The notes: generated by a model from the sequence alone, not told the origin. A DNA stretch of 64,000 nt from Rubrobacter marinus (GCF_011492965.1 NZ_CP045121.1:3782001-3846000); one strand, 5' to 3'; positions 50,854 to 60,197 are shown, counted from the stretch's first letter. Program-made: numbers and translations.

Positions 50854-51881
50854 TTGACCACCGTGGTGATAGCGAGCTACCTGGAGGAGGAGCACGTGGG
50901 GCGCATCCGCGGCGTCGGGGAGGGGCTGAACGTGCTCTACCGGGAGGACCTCGTCCCTCCCCGCGCTGGCCGGGGACCACGCGGGCCCGCCGGGGTGGCG
51001 GCGCACGGAGGAGGGGGAGCGGGACTTTCTCGCCATGCTCGGGGAGGCCGAGGTCCTCTACGACTTTCCGCGCGGGCACGTCGAGGACCTTTTGCGGGTC
51101 GCCCCGGGGCTACGGTGGGTGCAGGGGAGCATGGCCGGGGCCGGGGAGGTCGCCGAGAAGGCGGGGCTCCTGGACTCGGACGTCGTCGTGACGACGGCGA
51201 GCGGGGTCTACTCGGGGCCGCTCGCCGAGTTCGTGATGATGGCGTTTCTCCAGCACGCCAAGGACCTGGACCGGCTCCGGCGGGACAAGGCCGAGAAGCG
51301 GTGGCGCGAGGCGCACACGCAGACGCTCTACGGCAAGACGCTCTGCGTCGTCGGGATGGGGAGCATCGGGCGTGCGATCGCGGAGAGAGCCCGCCCGTTC
51401 GGGATGAGGATCGTGGGCGTCAAGCGGACCGTCCGGGACGGGGACGAGGCGTGGCTCTACGCGGACGAGCTCCGCGAGACGGGAGATCTCGGGACCGCGC
51501 TCGCCGGGGCGGACTACGTCGCGGTCACGCTGCCGAACACGCCGGAGACGGAGCGTCTCGTCGACCGAGAGGCGATAGGGGCGATGAGAGAGGGGCGTAC
51601 TTCGCCAACGTCGGACGGGCAGGGTCGTGGACGAGGCGGCGCTCGCGCAGGCGCTCGGGACGGGCGCCTCTCCGGGCGGCGCTCGACGTCTTCGAGGAGG
51701 AGCCGCTGCCGGAGGGGAGCCCCTTGTGGGAGCTCTCGAACGTGATCGTCAGCCCCCACTCCACGGACAACGTGCCCGGGTTGACCAACGAGCTGCAAAC
51801 GGACCTTCTCTGCGAGAACCTCCGCCGCTACCTCGCGGGGAGCCGCTCCTGAACGAGCTGGACAAGGGGCTTCGCTACTGA
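50854..51881 (+). CDS. D-2-hydroxyacid dehydrogenase (multiple frameshifts)
   Basis: TTG 50854 has GGAGGGAGG upstream. The chain reads TTVVIASYLEEEHVGRIRG, then (after losses near 50965-51010) FLAMLGEAEVLYDFPRGHVEDLL, VYSGPLAEFVMMAFLQHAKDL, the NAD site CVVGMGSIGRAIAERARPFGM, GADYVAVTLPNTPETERLV, and after more losses near 51595-51665 a region carrying the catalytic Arg, Glu and His (VGRGRVVDEAAL, DVFEEEPLP, SPHSTDN). About 340 residues of the D-isomer 2-hydroxyacid dehydrogenase family. At least four bases are missing. Phosphoglycerate, glyoxylate and hydroxypyruvate are all possible substrates. Confidence 0.82.
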
Positions 51882-52183
51882 CGGAGTCGTTGCCGGCAGG
51901 CCGGTCGTGGAGAGGCGGGCGAAGGCCATGGTATATTCGTGCTCTGCTATCTTGTACCTCGCCAAGACACATCGAGAGCTCGCGCGCGGCCGTCATCATC
52001 GTCGGGTCGCGCCGGTTCGGGAGGAAATTCTGAACGGTTGGATCTTCGACGGCCCCCGGCCGTCCATGCCCCGTGGGAAGCTCGCCGCTGCGGGCGTGGC
52101 TTCGTGAAGGCGGATCATCGAACGACGCGCCGTGCCGAGTGTACGGCGTGGGGCGTTGGGCGGCGGGCGTCGGGGAGGTCTCT
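51882..52183. other. Intergenic region, no gene seen
   Basis: About 300 bases with no supported coding frame. A TATATT hexamer at 51932-51937 could be a -10 but has no -35 at the right spacing. The last 30 bases carry GGGGAGG, the SD of the next gene. Confidence 0.4.
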
Positions 52184-53514
52184 TTGGAAGGCTTGATCTT
52201 TTCGGGGCTCGGCATCCTCGGCGCGCTCCTCCTGGTGGCGCTCAACGGGGTCTTCGTGGCCGCGGAGTTCGCGTTCGTGAAGATAAGGAGCGCGCAGGTC
52301 GAGAGGATGGTCGACGAGGGGCGCGCGTCGGCCCGGATCGTCCGGGGCGCCACGCAGAAGCTCGACCGCTACCTCGCCGTCTGCCAGCTCGGCATCACCA
52401 TCTCCTCGCTGGGCCTCGGCGCGCTGGGCGAGCCGGCGATAGCGAGGCTCCTGGAGCCCGTCCTCGGGGCGTTGGGGTTCTCGGAGAGCCTGATCCACGC
52501 GGTCGCCTTCGCCATCGGCTTCGGGATCATCACGTTTTTGCACGTCGTCTTCGGGGAGCTCGCGCCGAAGAGCTTCGCGATCCAGAAGCCCGAGGGCACC
52601 TCGCTCTTCGTCGCACCGTTCATGAGGTTCTTCTACTACCTCCTCCTGCCCGGCGTCGTCGTCTTCAACGGCACCGCCAACGCCGTCGTCCGCCTCTTCG
52701 GGGTCGCCCGGCGACCGAGAGCTCGGAGACGTACTCAGAGCAGGAGATCCGGACGCTCATCGCGCAGTCGACCCGCCAGGGCATCCTGGAGAAGGACGAG
52801 GAGTCCAGGCTCACGGGGTGTTCAGCCTGGAGGACACGATGGCGCGCGAGATCATGGTCCCCCGCCCGGACGTGGTCGCGATCCCGGCGAGCCTGGGCTG
52901 AAGGATCTCGTGACGGTCACCTCCTCCGGGCACTACACCCGCTACCCCGTCCACGAGGGCGACGGGCACGACCGGGTGGTGGGGCCGTCCACGTCAAGGA
53001 CATACTCAGGGCCGTGGAGTCGGCGGGGGGCGTGGAGTCGGAGACGAAGGCCCGGGACCTCATGCGCGACGTCCTCGTGGTGCCCGAGAACCGCTCCATA
53101 GAGAACATCCTGGAGGACTTCCAGAAGCAGGAGATCCAGATGGCCGTGGTCATCGACGAGTGGGGCTCGTTCGAGGGGCTCGTCACCATCGAGGACATCC
53201 TGGAGGAGATCGTCGGCGAGATCCGGGACGAGTTCGACGACGAGGAGCCGGCGGTGCGCAGGCTCCCGGACGGGACCTACTCCGTGGACGGGCGCATCCC
53301 GATCCAGGACGTCAATAGCGCCCTCGGCTCGGGGTTCGAGAGCGCGGACTTCGACACCATCGGCGGCCTCGTCCTCGGCACCCTGGGCCGCGCCCCGGAG
53401 GTCGGCGACGAGGTCTCGGTGGACGGGTGCGTGATCCGCGTCGACGAGATCGACGGCCCCCGCGTCGCCCACGTCACGGTGCGGGAGAACGGGGAGGGCG
53501 ATGGCGGCGGGTAG
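52184..53514 (+). CDS. CNNM/CorC-like transporter with DUF21, CBS pair and CorC_HlyC domains (frameshifts)
   Basis: TTG 52184 follows GGGGAGG by 5 nt. The N-terminal DUF21 membrane domain (IFSGLGILGALLLVALNGVFVAAEFAFVKIRSAQVERMVDE pattern, ITISSLGLGALGEPAIARLLEP, FLHVVFGELAPKSFAIQ) is followed by a linker ESSETYSEQEIRTLIAQS, a CBS pair (MVPRPDVVAI, YTRYPVHEG, EIQMAVVIDEWGSFEGLVTIEDILEEIVG) and a CorC_HlyC domain (VDGRIPIQDVNSALG, VGDEVSVDGCVIRVDEI). Family members handle Mg2+ efflux or other divalent cations. Single bases are missing near 52711, 52817, 52900 and 52984. About 445 residues. Confidence 0.87.
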
Positions 53515-54103
53515 CGAGCGGCCCCCGGAGAGGGGCGGGGAGCGGTCCGTCCCGGAGTCGAGCGTGACGCGCCTCTTCGAGGGGGCGCTGTGGGGCAGCC
53601 GCCTGATCGTGCTCGTGGCGGTGGTCTTCGGGCTCCTGCTGGCCCTGGGAGCCTTCTACCTCGCCACCGTCGACGTGTTCTACTTTTTAGGGTACCTCGG
53701 CGATTACGCGGACCTGAGCCTGGGGACCGACGAGCGCGAGGACCTGCGGGCGAGCGCGATCACCGCCATCGTCAAGGCGGTGGACGGGTACCTGATCGCC
53801 GCCATCCTCATCATCTTCGCCCTCGGGCTCTACGAGCTCTTTATTAGCAAGCTGGACCCCGCCGAGCGGTCGGAGACCATCCCCCGCCTGCTCCTGATCA
53901 GGAGCCTCGACGAGTTGAAGGAGCGCATCGCGAGCCTCGTCTTGCTGGTGCTCGTCATCGAGTTCTTCCAGCGGGCCCTGCAACTCGAGTACAGGAGCCC
54001 TCTGGACCTCCTGTACTTCGCGACCGGCGTCCTGCTCGTCAGCGGCGCGCTCTACCTCGGCAGCAGAAAGCCCCCTAAGGACCAGGAGCCGAAGGGCTCG
54101 TAG
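53501..54103 (+). CDS. UPF0114 (YqhA-like) membrane protein
   Basis: A 200-residue protein beginning at an ATG inside the preceding gene's end. A disordered N-terminus leads to LFEGALWGSRLIVLVAVVFGLLLALGAFYLATVDV, then DGYLIAAILIIFALGLYELFISKLDPAE (the UPF0114 core motif), LKERIASLVLLVLVIEFFQRAL and a last helix. Four helices, function unknown. The 14-bp overlap with the CNNM-like gene suggests a joint role in ion or membrane homeostasis. Confidence 0.88.
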   Translation: MAAGSERPPERGGERSVPESSVTRLFEGALWGSRLIVLVAVVFGLLLALGAFYLATVDVFYFLGYLGDYADLSLGTDEREDLRASAITAIVKAVDGYLIAAILIIFALGLYELFISKLDPAERSETIPRLLLIRSLDELKERIASLVLLVLVIEFFQRALQLEYRSPLDLLYFATGVLLVSGALYLGSRKPPKDQEPKGS

Positions 54104-54112
54104 CGTCCGGCC

Positions 54113-54184
54113 TTACGCGAACGAGACGTAGATCGCGACGACCACCGCCGTCAGCACGATGCTCAACACAAGCATCTCCCTCAC
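54113..54184 (-). CDS. 23-residue single-helix membrane peptide at the end of the ABC exporter operon
   Basis: GTG 54184 is preceded by a full-consensus SD, AAGGAGGTGA (complement of 54189-54198), overlapping the exporter's stop codon. The peptide MREMLVLSIVLTAVVVAIYV then SFA ends at TAA 54113-54115. It is one hydrophobic helix with a basic/acidic N-terminus. The SD is the best in the window, and the exporter gene ends 12 nt upstream, so it is likely a small regulatory or stabilising subunit. No homologue is claimed. Confidence 0.65.
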   Translation of the reverse strand: MREMLVLSIVLTAVVVAIYVSFA

Positions 54185-54196
54185 CGCGTCACCTCC

Positions 54197-56011
54197 TTAT
54201 CTCACCGGGTCCCGGCCCTGGGACCCCTCCTGCAGGGCGTGGAGCCGCCCGTAGAGGCCGCCCGATCGCACCAGCTCGTCGTGGGTGCCCTGCTCGGCCA
54301 CCCTGCCCTCTTCGAGGACCAGGATCCTGTCCACGTCCCTCACGAGCCTGAGCTCGTGGGCGATGACGAAGGTCGTGCGGCCCTCGGTGAGCTCGCGCCA
54401 GTGGGCCTCGACGGCCTCGGCGGCCTCGGCGTCGAGGCCGGCCTGGGGCTCGTCGAGGATCAGGATCGGGGTGTCGCGCAGCATGGCGCGGGCGATGGAG
54501 ATGCGCTGGCGCTGCCCGCCGGAGAGGCTCTCCCCGCGCTCGGAGAGCACGGTCTCGTAGCCCTCGGGCATCTCCCGGATAAACTCGTCGGCCCCGGCGA
54601 GGCGGGCGGCCTCCTCGATCTCCCCTATCGAGGCCCCGGGCCTGCCGTACGAGATGTTCTCCGCGACGGTCGCCCTGAACAGCATCGGCTCCTGCGGCAC
54701 GAACGTGACCTGATCCCTCAGGGACTTCATCGTGTAGCGCCTCACGTCCTCGCCGTCCACGAGGATCCTGCCCGCCTGCGGCTCGTACAGGCGCGCGAGC
54801 AGGCTCGTCACGGTGGTCTTGCCGGCCCCGCTGACCCCCACGAGCGCGACGCGCTGCCCGGCCTCGACCTCGAAGTCGACGCCGCGCAGCACGGGCCCCG
54901 CCTCGTCCTCGTAGGCGAAGCGGACGTCCTCGAAGACCACCCGGCCCTCGAAAGGCGGGGCGGGGCGGGCGTCGGGCGCGTCCTTGACGATCGGCTCGGC
55001 CGAGAGAAGCTCGATGATGCGCTCGCCGGAGACGAGGGACTTGCCGATCTGGTTGACCTGGCGCGAGAGGGCCCACAGGGGCGAGAGGAAGAGGCCGAGG
55101 TAGGCGACGAAGACGGTCAGGTCGCCGGGCCTGAGGGCGCCGGAGAGGACCTGGCGGGTGCCGAAGTACACCACGAGGGCGGTGCCCACCCCGCCGACGA
55201 GGCCGAGCAGGATGCTGAACTTGGCTTCTATGAGGGAGGAGGCGACGCTCGCCGTGAGGGACTCCCGGCTCTCCCTGCGAAAACGCGCCATCTCGTCGCG
55301 CTCGCGGCCGAAGATCTTGACGGCCCGGATGCCCGTTATGGCCTCCTGGATCACGGAGGCGATAGCACCCTCCTTCGTCCTCACCACCCTCATCCTCTCT
55401 ATGAGCGCCTTGCGGTAGCGCCTGACGGAGAGGAAGAGGAACGGCACGGTGAGGAGGGCGAGGAGGGTGAGCTGCCAATTGAGCCACACCATCACGAACA
55501 GCATCCCGATGAGGATCAGGAAAGACGACCCGACCTCCACGACCGAGTCCACGAGGAGGCTCCGGACCTCCTTCACGTCGCTGGTGACGCGCGTGATGGT
55601 GTCGCCGGTGCGCCTCTTGCCGTGGTAGTCGAGGCCGAGGGCGTGCACCTTGCTGTACAGGGCGTCGCGCATGTCGAAGACGGTCTCCTGGCCGAGCTTC
55701 GAGAGAAGGTAGCGCCGGAAGGCCGCCACGCCGCGGCTCGCCATCGAGATGACCACGAGCAGCACGACGATGCCGACCAAGAGCGTCTCCTTGCCGAAAG
55801 CGAGGAACGGCAGCTCGTAGTCCAGGATCACGTAGTTCAGGATCAGGGCCAGAGGCCACGGCTGCGCGAGGCTGGTTACGGTCTCCAGGAGGAGCAGGCC
55901 GAGCGCCAGGAGGAGGCCCTTCTTCCGGGGCGCCAGAAACGGCGCGAAGTGCGAGAGCGCCGCCCTCGTACGCCGCAACCCATCAACCGTTTTGGCGTAT
56001 CTTTCTGCCAC
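54197..56011 (-). CDS. ABC exporter, fused membrane and ATP-binding domains (MsbA/LmrA type)
   Basis: An intact protein of about 604 residues. Six membrane helices in the first 320 residues (KKGLLLALGLLLLETVTSLAQPW, FLALLTVPFLFLSVRRYRKALIE and others) precede a nucleotide-binding domain with Walker A LVGVSGAGKTTVTSL, Q-loop VTFVPQEPMLF, signature LSGGQRQRISIARAML, Walker B ILILDEPQAGLDAEA and H-loop VIAHELRLV. It is a homodimeric lipid or drug exporter. GTG 56011 is favoured, 6 nt after a TATCCT hexamer; GTG 56029 is also open. A 23-residue peptide gene follows. Confidence 0.94.
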   Translation of the reverse strand: MAERYAKTVDGLRRTRAALSHFAPFLAPRKKGLLLALGLLLLETVTSLAQPWPLALILNYVILDYELPFLAFGKETLLVGIVVLLVVISMASRGVAAFRRYLLSKLGQETVFDMRDALYSKVHALGLDYHGKRRTGDTITRVTSDVKEVRSLLVDSVVEVGSSFLILIGMLFVMVWLNWQLTLLALLTVPFLFLSVRRYRKALIERMRVVRTKEGAIASVIQEAITGIRAVKIFGRERDEMARFRRESRESLTASVASSLIEAKFSILLGLVGGVGTALVVYFGTRQVLSGALRPGDLTVFVAYLGLFLSPLWALSRQVNQIGKSLVSGERIIELLSAEPIVKDAPDARPAPPFEGRVVFEDVRFAYEDEAGPVLRGVDFEVEAGQRVALVGVSGAGKTTVTSLLARLYEPQAGRILVDGEDVRRYTMKSLRDQVTFVPQEPMLFRATVAENISYGRPGASIGEIEEAARLAGADEFIREMPEGYETVLSERGESLSGGQRQRISIARAMLRDTPILILDEPQAGLDAEAAEAVEAHWRELTEGRTTFVIAHELRLVRDVDRILVLEEGRVAEQGTHDELVRSGGLYGRLHALQEGSQGRDPVR

Positions 56012-56097
56012 AAGGCTAGGATACCGCACGGTCGGGGGGTAGAATGTGCGACCTATACCTTTTGATAGGTTGCGGCGAGAAGCGAGGGGGAGTGTTT

Positions 56098-56517
56098 GTG
56101 GCCCGAAGGGTCGTAGCGGCGGTCGAGGATCTCTTGTTCAAGAGCAAGATTATGGAGACCGCGAACACGATAGGCGTCGAGGCTTCGTTCCCGCGCTCGC
56201 CGGGGAAGTTTCTCGCCGTCGCGGCCGAGAGCCCGCCGGACCTGCTCGTCCTCGACCTCAACTCGTCGCGCTTCGAGCCCCTGAAGCTGCTCGGGGAGCT
56301 GAAGTCCGGCGAGGCCACGCGCGGCGTCCCGGTCGTCGGGTACCTCTCGCACGTGCAGAAGGACCTCGCCGTCGCCGCCAGGGAGATGGGCTGCGATCGC
56401 GTCGTCGCCCGGAGCGCCTTCACGAAGGACCTGCCGAAGATCCTACGGGGCGAAGACGACGGCCGGACCGGCGGGGCCGAGTTCGGGGCCGAGGGGGAGG
56501 CCGGCCACGGATCCTAG
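56098..56517 (+). CDS. Receiver-like (pseudo-receiver) single-domain protein
   Basis: GTG 56098 is set by CGAGGGGG 7 nt upstream. The 139-residue product (RRVVAAVEDLLFKSKIMETANTIG, LLVLDLNSSRFEPLKLLGEL, VPVVGYLSHVQKDLAVAAREMGCDRVVARSAFTKDLPKIL) has the order of a CheY-like receiver with Asp in LVLDLN. The early acidic pocket is reduced and the conserved Lys position is unclear, so it may be a phosphorylation-independent pseudo-receiver. The CCTAT-N8-ATAGG repeat at 56052-56069 may be an operator. Its end overlaps the ADP-ribose pyrophosphatase gene. Confidence 0.65.
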   Translation: MARRVVAAVEDLLFKSKIMETANTIGVEASFPRSPGKFLAVAAESPPDLLVLDLNSSRFEPLKLLGELKSGEATRGVPVVGYLSHVQKDLAVAAREMGCDRVVARSAFTKDLPKILRGEDDGRTGGAEFGAEGEAGHGS

Positions 56518-57067
56518 GGCCTGGAAGCGCCTCGGCTCCGAGAAGCTCGTAGAGACGCCGTACTTCGTCCTCCGCTCGGACTCCTATCGGCTGCCCGACG
56601 GGGCCGTGAAGGACCCCTATTACGTCCTGGAGCGCCCCGACGCCGCCATAATCTTCCCCGTGACGGCGAGCGGCGAGGTGATCCTGGTCCGCCAGTACCG
56701 ACCCGCCGTGGAGCTCGTGGAGCTGGGCCTGCCGGCGGGGCTCGTGGACGAGGGCGAGGACCCGCTCGACGCGGCCCGCCGGGAGCTCCGCGAGGAGACG
56801 GGCTACACGGGCGGCGAATGGGAGCCTCTGGGCAGCCTGGCCTCCTCCCCGAGCCTCAAGGACAACTGGGCCTACCTCTATCTCGCGCGCGGCGTCGAGC
56901 CGGGCGCCGCGACGGAGCTCGACGAGTTCGAGCGGGTCGAGGTCGAGGCCGTGCCCCTCGCGGAGATCCGCCCGAAGATAGAGGCCGGGGAGATCGTCAG
57001 CTCCAGCGGCGTCGCCGCGGTCCTCCTCGCCCTCGACAAATTACGCCCGCAGGGAGGCGCGCCTTGA
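56507..57067 (+). CDS. ADP-ribose pyrophosphatase, NUDIX family (start unclear)
   Basis: A full NudF-type protein: AWKRLGSEKLVETPYFVLRS, SYRLPDGAVKDPYYVLER, VILVRQYRPAVELVELGLP, then the Nudix box GLVDEGEDPLDAARRELREE-TGY with all consensus positions, and a C-terminal helix. It hydrolyses ADP-ribose and related sugars to AMP. The family N-terminus clearly continues upstream of GTG 56606 to about 56507, but no ATG/GTG/TTG is present there. A base error or a non-standard start overlapping the receiver gene is likely; GGGGGAGG lies just before. Confidence 0.82.
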   Translation, partial: TDPRAWKRLGSEKLVETPYFVLRSDSYRLPDGAVKDPYYVLERPDAAIIFPVTASGEVILVRQYRPAVELVELGLPAGLVDEGEDPLDAARRELREETGYTGGEWEPLGSLASSPSLKDNWAYLYLARGVEPGAATELDEFERVEVEAVPLAEIRPKIEAGEIVSSSGVAAVLLALDKLRPQGGAP

Positions 57068-57134
57068 CGCATCGGGCGGAGGGGATCTCGGCGGCGAAGA
57101 GCGGGCGGTCCCCGGGCGTGACGGGCCCCGCGCG

Positions 57135-57386
57135 GTGAGCGGCATCCCCAACCTCCCCCTGGGGGTGACCTCCCGCATCTGCACCGTCTGCGAGGACGAG
57201 GTCCCAGAGGAGCACTACGTCGTGGGGCACCTCCTCACCCCCCTGACCCTCGCGGTCTGCTACGAGTGCTTCTCGTGGCGGGACACGTGGGACGACCTCG
57301 CGGACGCGTACTTTTTCGACCACGTGAACCGCTGGCAGGGCCTCCGGAAGGGGGAGTTCGGCGACGAGCGTCCCCCGGGCCCATGA
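57135..57386 (+). CDS. Hypothetical zinc-ribbon-like protein, 83 aa
   Basis: An 83-residue protein from GTG 57135. Two CxxC pairs (SRICTVCEDEVPE and LAVCYECFSWRD) separated by 21 residues suggest a small zinc-binding ribbon. The rest (DTWDDLADAYFFDHVNRWQG) is acidic and aromatic. No family recognised. It follows the NUDIX gene on the same strand and may be co-transcribed. Confidence 0.6.
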   Translation: MSGIPNLPLGVTSRICTVCEDEVPEEHYVVGHLLTPLTLAVCYECFSWRDTWDDLADAYFFDHVNRWQGLRKGEFGDERPPGP

Positions 57387-57521
57387 GACGTACCCGGTGC
57401 CCCTCGTCTGCCGGCTCCAAGAACAGCCCCTACGCACCGCTGCGGGGCCGCATGACCTAGCACATCGGTCGCTTCGAGGAGTCGTGGAAGGGTAGCGAGG
57501 GGTATCGGGAGGAGGCACCGT

Positions 57522-57677
57522 ATGGGTGCTGAGCTGTGGCAGTTCGGCGGGATGGCAGCGGTCGGGGTGGGCGTCGTTGCCATGTGGATCCTGTTCGTCT
57601 ACCGGCCGCGCAAGACCGGGGAGGGGACGCCGCCCGTCGACCCGTCGGTTGAAGAGGAGGGCCCGGAGCAGGATTAA
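57522..57677 (+). CDS. Small single-span membrane protein, 51 aa
   Basis: ATG 57522 follows GGGAGGAGG by 6 nt. The product begins MGAELWQFGGMAAVGVGVVA, continues MWILFVYRPRK as the end of one membrane helix, and has an acidic, Pro-rich tail (VDPSVEEEGPEQD). The stop codon overlaps by 4 nt that of the convergent alpha/beta hydrolase. It resembles the small cytochrome-c-oxidase/CcmD-like one-helix proteins in shape only. Confidence 0.6.
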   Translation: MGAELWQFGGMAAVGVGVVAMWILFVYRPRKTGEGTPPVDPSVEEEGPEQD

Positions 57678-58627
57678 GCCCGCGTCCCGTCTGGGGCGAG
57701 GCGCTCCGCCACGATCCGGAGCACCTCCCTTGGGGCCTGAGCCTGCGGGACGTGGGCCACGCCAGGAAGTAGGATCAGCTCAGAGTTGGGGATGGCGGCG
57801 TGCATCTCCGCCCCGTGGTCCGGCGGGATGAGCCGGTCCTGTTCCCCCCAGATTATCGTCGTTGGCGCCTCTATGCGGCTCAAGTCTTCGCCGACGTCCG
57901 TCGGCTCGTCGCTGTGGATGTAGGCGCGGTGCGCGGGGTTGCGGCCCCAGCGGATCAGGCCGTCCAGGACGAAGCGGGGCGCGGTCACCTCCGGTCCGAA
58001 GGTCATGCCGACGAGCTCCCGGGCCTCCTCGCGCGTCTCCGGCTCGAGCTCGGGCGGGGCCTCGGTGAGGAGCCCCGCGCTGTCCAGCAGGAAGAGGCGG
58101 CTTACCCGTCCCGGGTTCTCGACGGCGTACCGGATGGCGACCGCGCCGCCGAGGGAGTTGCCGACGAGGACCGCCCTCTCCACCCCGACGGCGTCCAGGA
58201 AACCGGCGAGGTAGCGGACGAGCGCCGAGAGGCGCATCCCCTCCCTGGGGACCGGAACGCGACCGAAGCCGGCGAGGTCCGGCGCGAGGACGCGCCGGTC
58301 GCGCGCCAGGGCCGGCATGACGCGCGCCCACGTCTCCGCGGAGTCGTTGAGGCCGTGCAGCAGCACTATCGCCTCCCCTCCCGCCGGCGACGACTTCGGC
58401 GAGGCCTCGAAGTAGCGCACGGGGAGGCCGTGGACCTCGGCCGTCCGCTCCGAGGCGCCCGAGAGGCGCAACCCGGCGCGCGAGAGCGCCCGGAACGTCG
58501 CCATGGGGCGCAGGTAGAACGCGACGCTCCCCGCCAGCCCCAGGAGCACCGGCGCCGAGAGCAGCCCCGTCGAGAGCAGGCCCGCGAGGGCGAAGCGCCG
58601 GGGCGTACGGAAAGCTCTGGTCCTCAT
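57674..58627 (-). CDS. Alpha/beta hydrolase, membrane-anchored
   Basis: A 317-residue protein with an N-terminal signal anchor (GLLSTGLLSAPVLLGLAGSVAFYL) and an alpha/beta-hydrolase fold. IVLLHGLNDSAETWARVMPAL is the oxyanion region, VLVGNSLGGAVAIRYA the nucleophile elbow (Ser in GNSLGG), IIWGEQDRLIPP the acid region (Asp) and LPGVAHVPQAQAP the His. ATG 58627 with GGAGGAG upstream. The family includes haloalkane dehalogenases, MhpC-type C-C hydrolases and lipases; a lipid or ester substrate is likely for an anchored enzyme. Confidence 0.92.
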   Translation of the reverse strand: MRTRAFRTPRRFALAGLLSTGLLSAPVLLGLAGSVAFYLRPMATFRALSRAGLRLSGASERTAEVHGLPVRYFEASPKSSPAGGEAIVLLHGLNDSAETWARVMPALARDRRVLAPDLAGFGRVPVPREGMRLSALVRYLAGFLDAVGVERAVLVGNSLGGAVAIRYAVENPGRVSRLFLLDSAGLLTEAPPELEPETREEARELVGMTFGPEVTAPRFVLDGLIRWGRNPAHRAYIHSDEPTDVGEDLSRIEAPTTIIWGEQDRLIPPDHGAEMHAAIPNSELILLPGVAHVPQAQAPREVLRIVAERLAPDGTRA

Positions 58628-58700
58628 GGCTCCTCCGGGAGGTTTCGGGGTGTCGAGCAAGGGGGTTATACCTCCCCGCCGGGCGGACGAACCCCGTCCG

Positions 58701-58729
58701 CTGACCGCTCGGGGCCGTGGGGGTAGACT
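58701..58729 (+). promoter_or_regulatory. Leaderless promoter of the phospholipase D gene
   Basis: CTGACC (58701-58706), 17-nt spacer, TAGACT (58724-58729), then the ATG at 58737 only 7 nt on. No SD is present, which fits transcription starting at the start codon. Confidence 0.55.
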
Positions 58730-58736
58730 CTGGAGC

Positions 58737-60197
58737 ATGGTCAACGGCGTCTACAGGGCGATGGGGAGGGTCAGCGACGCGCCCCTCAGGCGGGGGAACG
58801 AGCTCGTGCTCCTGCGCAACGGGCCCGCGACCTACGAGGCCTGGCTCTCGGCCATCGGGGGGGCGAAGAGGTGGGTCCACGTCGAGAACTACATCTTCAG
58901 GTCGGACGGTATCGGCCGGTGTTTCGCCGACGCGCTCTGCGAGAAGGCGCGCGAGGGCGTTGCCGTGCGCGTCCTCTACGACTGGTTCGGCTCGGCGGAC
59001 GTGCCGGGCTCGTTCTGGAGGAGGATGCGCGAGGCCGGGGTCGAGGCGAGGGCGGTCAACCCGCCGGCCGTCCGGGAGCCCCTGAACTTTCTCAAGCGCG
59101 ACCACCGCAAGCTCGTCGCGGTCGACGGCGAGTACGCCTCGGCGGGCGGGGTGTGCATCGGCGACGAGTGGCTCAAGGTCTCCCCCGAGACGAACCTCCC
59201 CTACCGCGACACCGCCGTGAGCGTCACCGGGCCGGCGGTCGCCGACCTCGAGGAGGCCTTCGCGGGCGTCTGGGACGAGACGGGCGAGCCCCTGCCGGAC
59301 GAGGAGCGACCGGACGCAGACGAGGTGCCCGTCGCCGGGGACAAGGCCGTGCGCGTGATCATCCAGGAGCCCGGCAAGGCGCGCATCGCGCGGGTGTTGC
59401 AGTTTCTCATGGCCGGGGTCGAGGATCGCATGTGGATCGCCGACGCGTACTTTCTCTCGACCCCCACGCTCACCCAGTCCCTCATGGCCGCCGCCCGCGA
59501 CGGGGTCGACGTGAGGATACTGCTGCCCGCGACGAACGATCTGCCCTGGATCGGCCTTCTGAGCAGGACGGGCTACCGCCAGCTTCTGGAGGCGGGGGTG
59601 CGCGTCTTCGAGTACGGCGGCCTGATGATGCACGCGAAGACGAGCGTCGCCGACGGGCTCTGGGGCCGGGTCGGCTCGACGAACCTGAACGTCTCGGGCC
59701 TCCTGACAAACTGGGAGATAGACCTCCTCGCCGAGGACCGCGCCTTCGGGGCCGAGATGGAGGCGATGTTCGAGGAGGACCTCGCGGACGCCCGCGAGAT
59801 CCTGCTGAGCAAGCCCAGGAGCTTCACCCCCTACAGAGAGCGGCCGCTCCAGGCCCGCCCCGAACGCCGCATCAGCCGCGTGGAGCGGCGGGCCCAGCGC
59901 GGGACCCGCGGCCGCGGCAGCGGGGCGCGCGCCGTCGCGACGGTCTCCCGGGTTGGCGGCGTCCTCACCGCGAGCGGCTCCCCCATGAACACCTACGAGC
60001 GCGCCATCGGCGCGGCCCTCGCCACGGGCACTCTAGGCTTCTCGGCGCTGGCGGCCCGCCACCCGCGCGCCGTCGCCTGGCCCCTGGCCGCAGTCGGCGG
60101 CCTCGCCGGCTCCCTCGGGCTCCTCCAGGTCGCGCAGCGCGAGTGGTCCGAGCGGGCAGCAAACAGGAAGTCGGGTACTGACGCAGGGTCCGAATAA
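58737..60197 (+). CDS. Phospholipase D/cardiolipin synthase-family protein
   Basis: A 486-residue protein with two PLD half-domains: HVENYIFRSDGIG, then HRKLVAVDGEYASAGG (first HxK, with an Asp later in the motif) and HAKTSVADGLWGRVGSTNLN (second HxK-x4-D). EPGKARIARVLQFLMAGVEDRMWIADAYFL and LLPATNDLPWIG are cardiolipin-synthase-like. It lacks the N-terminal membrane helices of classical Cls; instead a C-terminal Arg-rich part and one helix (ALATGTLGFSALAARH...GLAGSLGLL) follow. It likely makes cardiolipin from phosphatidylglycerol. Probably leaderless. Confidence 0.9.
   Translation: MVNGVYRAMGRVSDAPLRRGNELVLLRNGPATYEAWLSAIGGAKRWVHVENYIFRSDGIGRCFADALCEKAREGVAVRVLYDWFGSADVPGSFWRRMREAGVEARAVNPPAVREPLNFLKRDHRKLVAVDGEYASAGGVCIGDEWLKVSPETNLPYRDTAVSVTGPAVADLEEAFAGVWDETGEPLPDEERPDADEVPVAGDKAVRVIIQEPGKARIARVLQFLMAGVEDRMWIADAYFLSTPTLTQSLMAAARDGVDVRILLPATNDLPWIGLLSRTGYRQLLEAGVRVFEYGGLMMHAKTSVADGLWGRVGSTNLNVSGLLTNWEIDLLAEDRAFGAEMEAMFEEDLADAREILLSKPRSFTPYRERPLQARPERRISRVERRAQRGTRGRGSGARAVATVSRVGGVLTASGSPMNTYERAIGAALATGTLGFSALAARHPRAVAWPLAAVGGLAGSLGLLQVAQREWSERAANRKSGTDAGSE

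Noticed and set aside
56606-57067. GTG 56606 as the start of the ADP-ribose pyrophosphatase
   Set aside because: Thirty upstream residues match the conserved N-terminus of the family in the same frame, so this start would truncate the protein.
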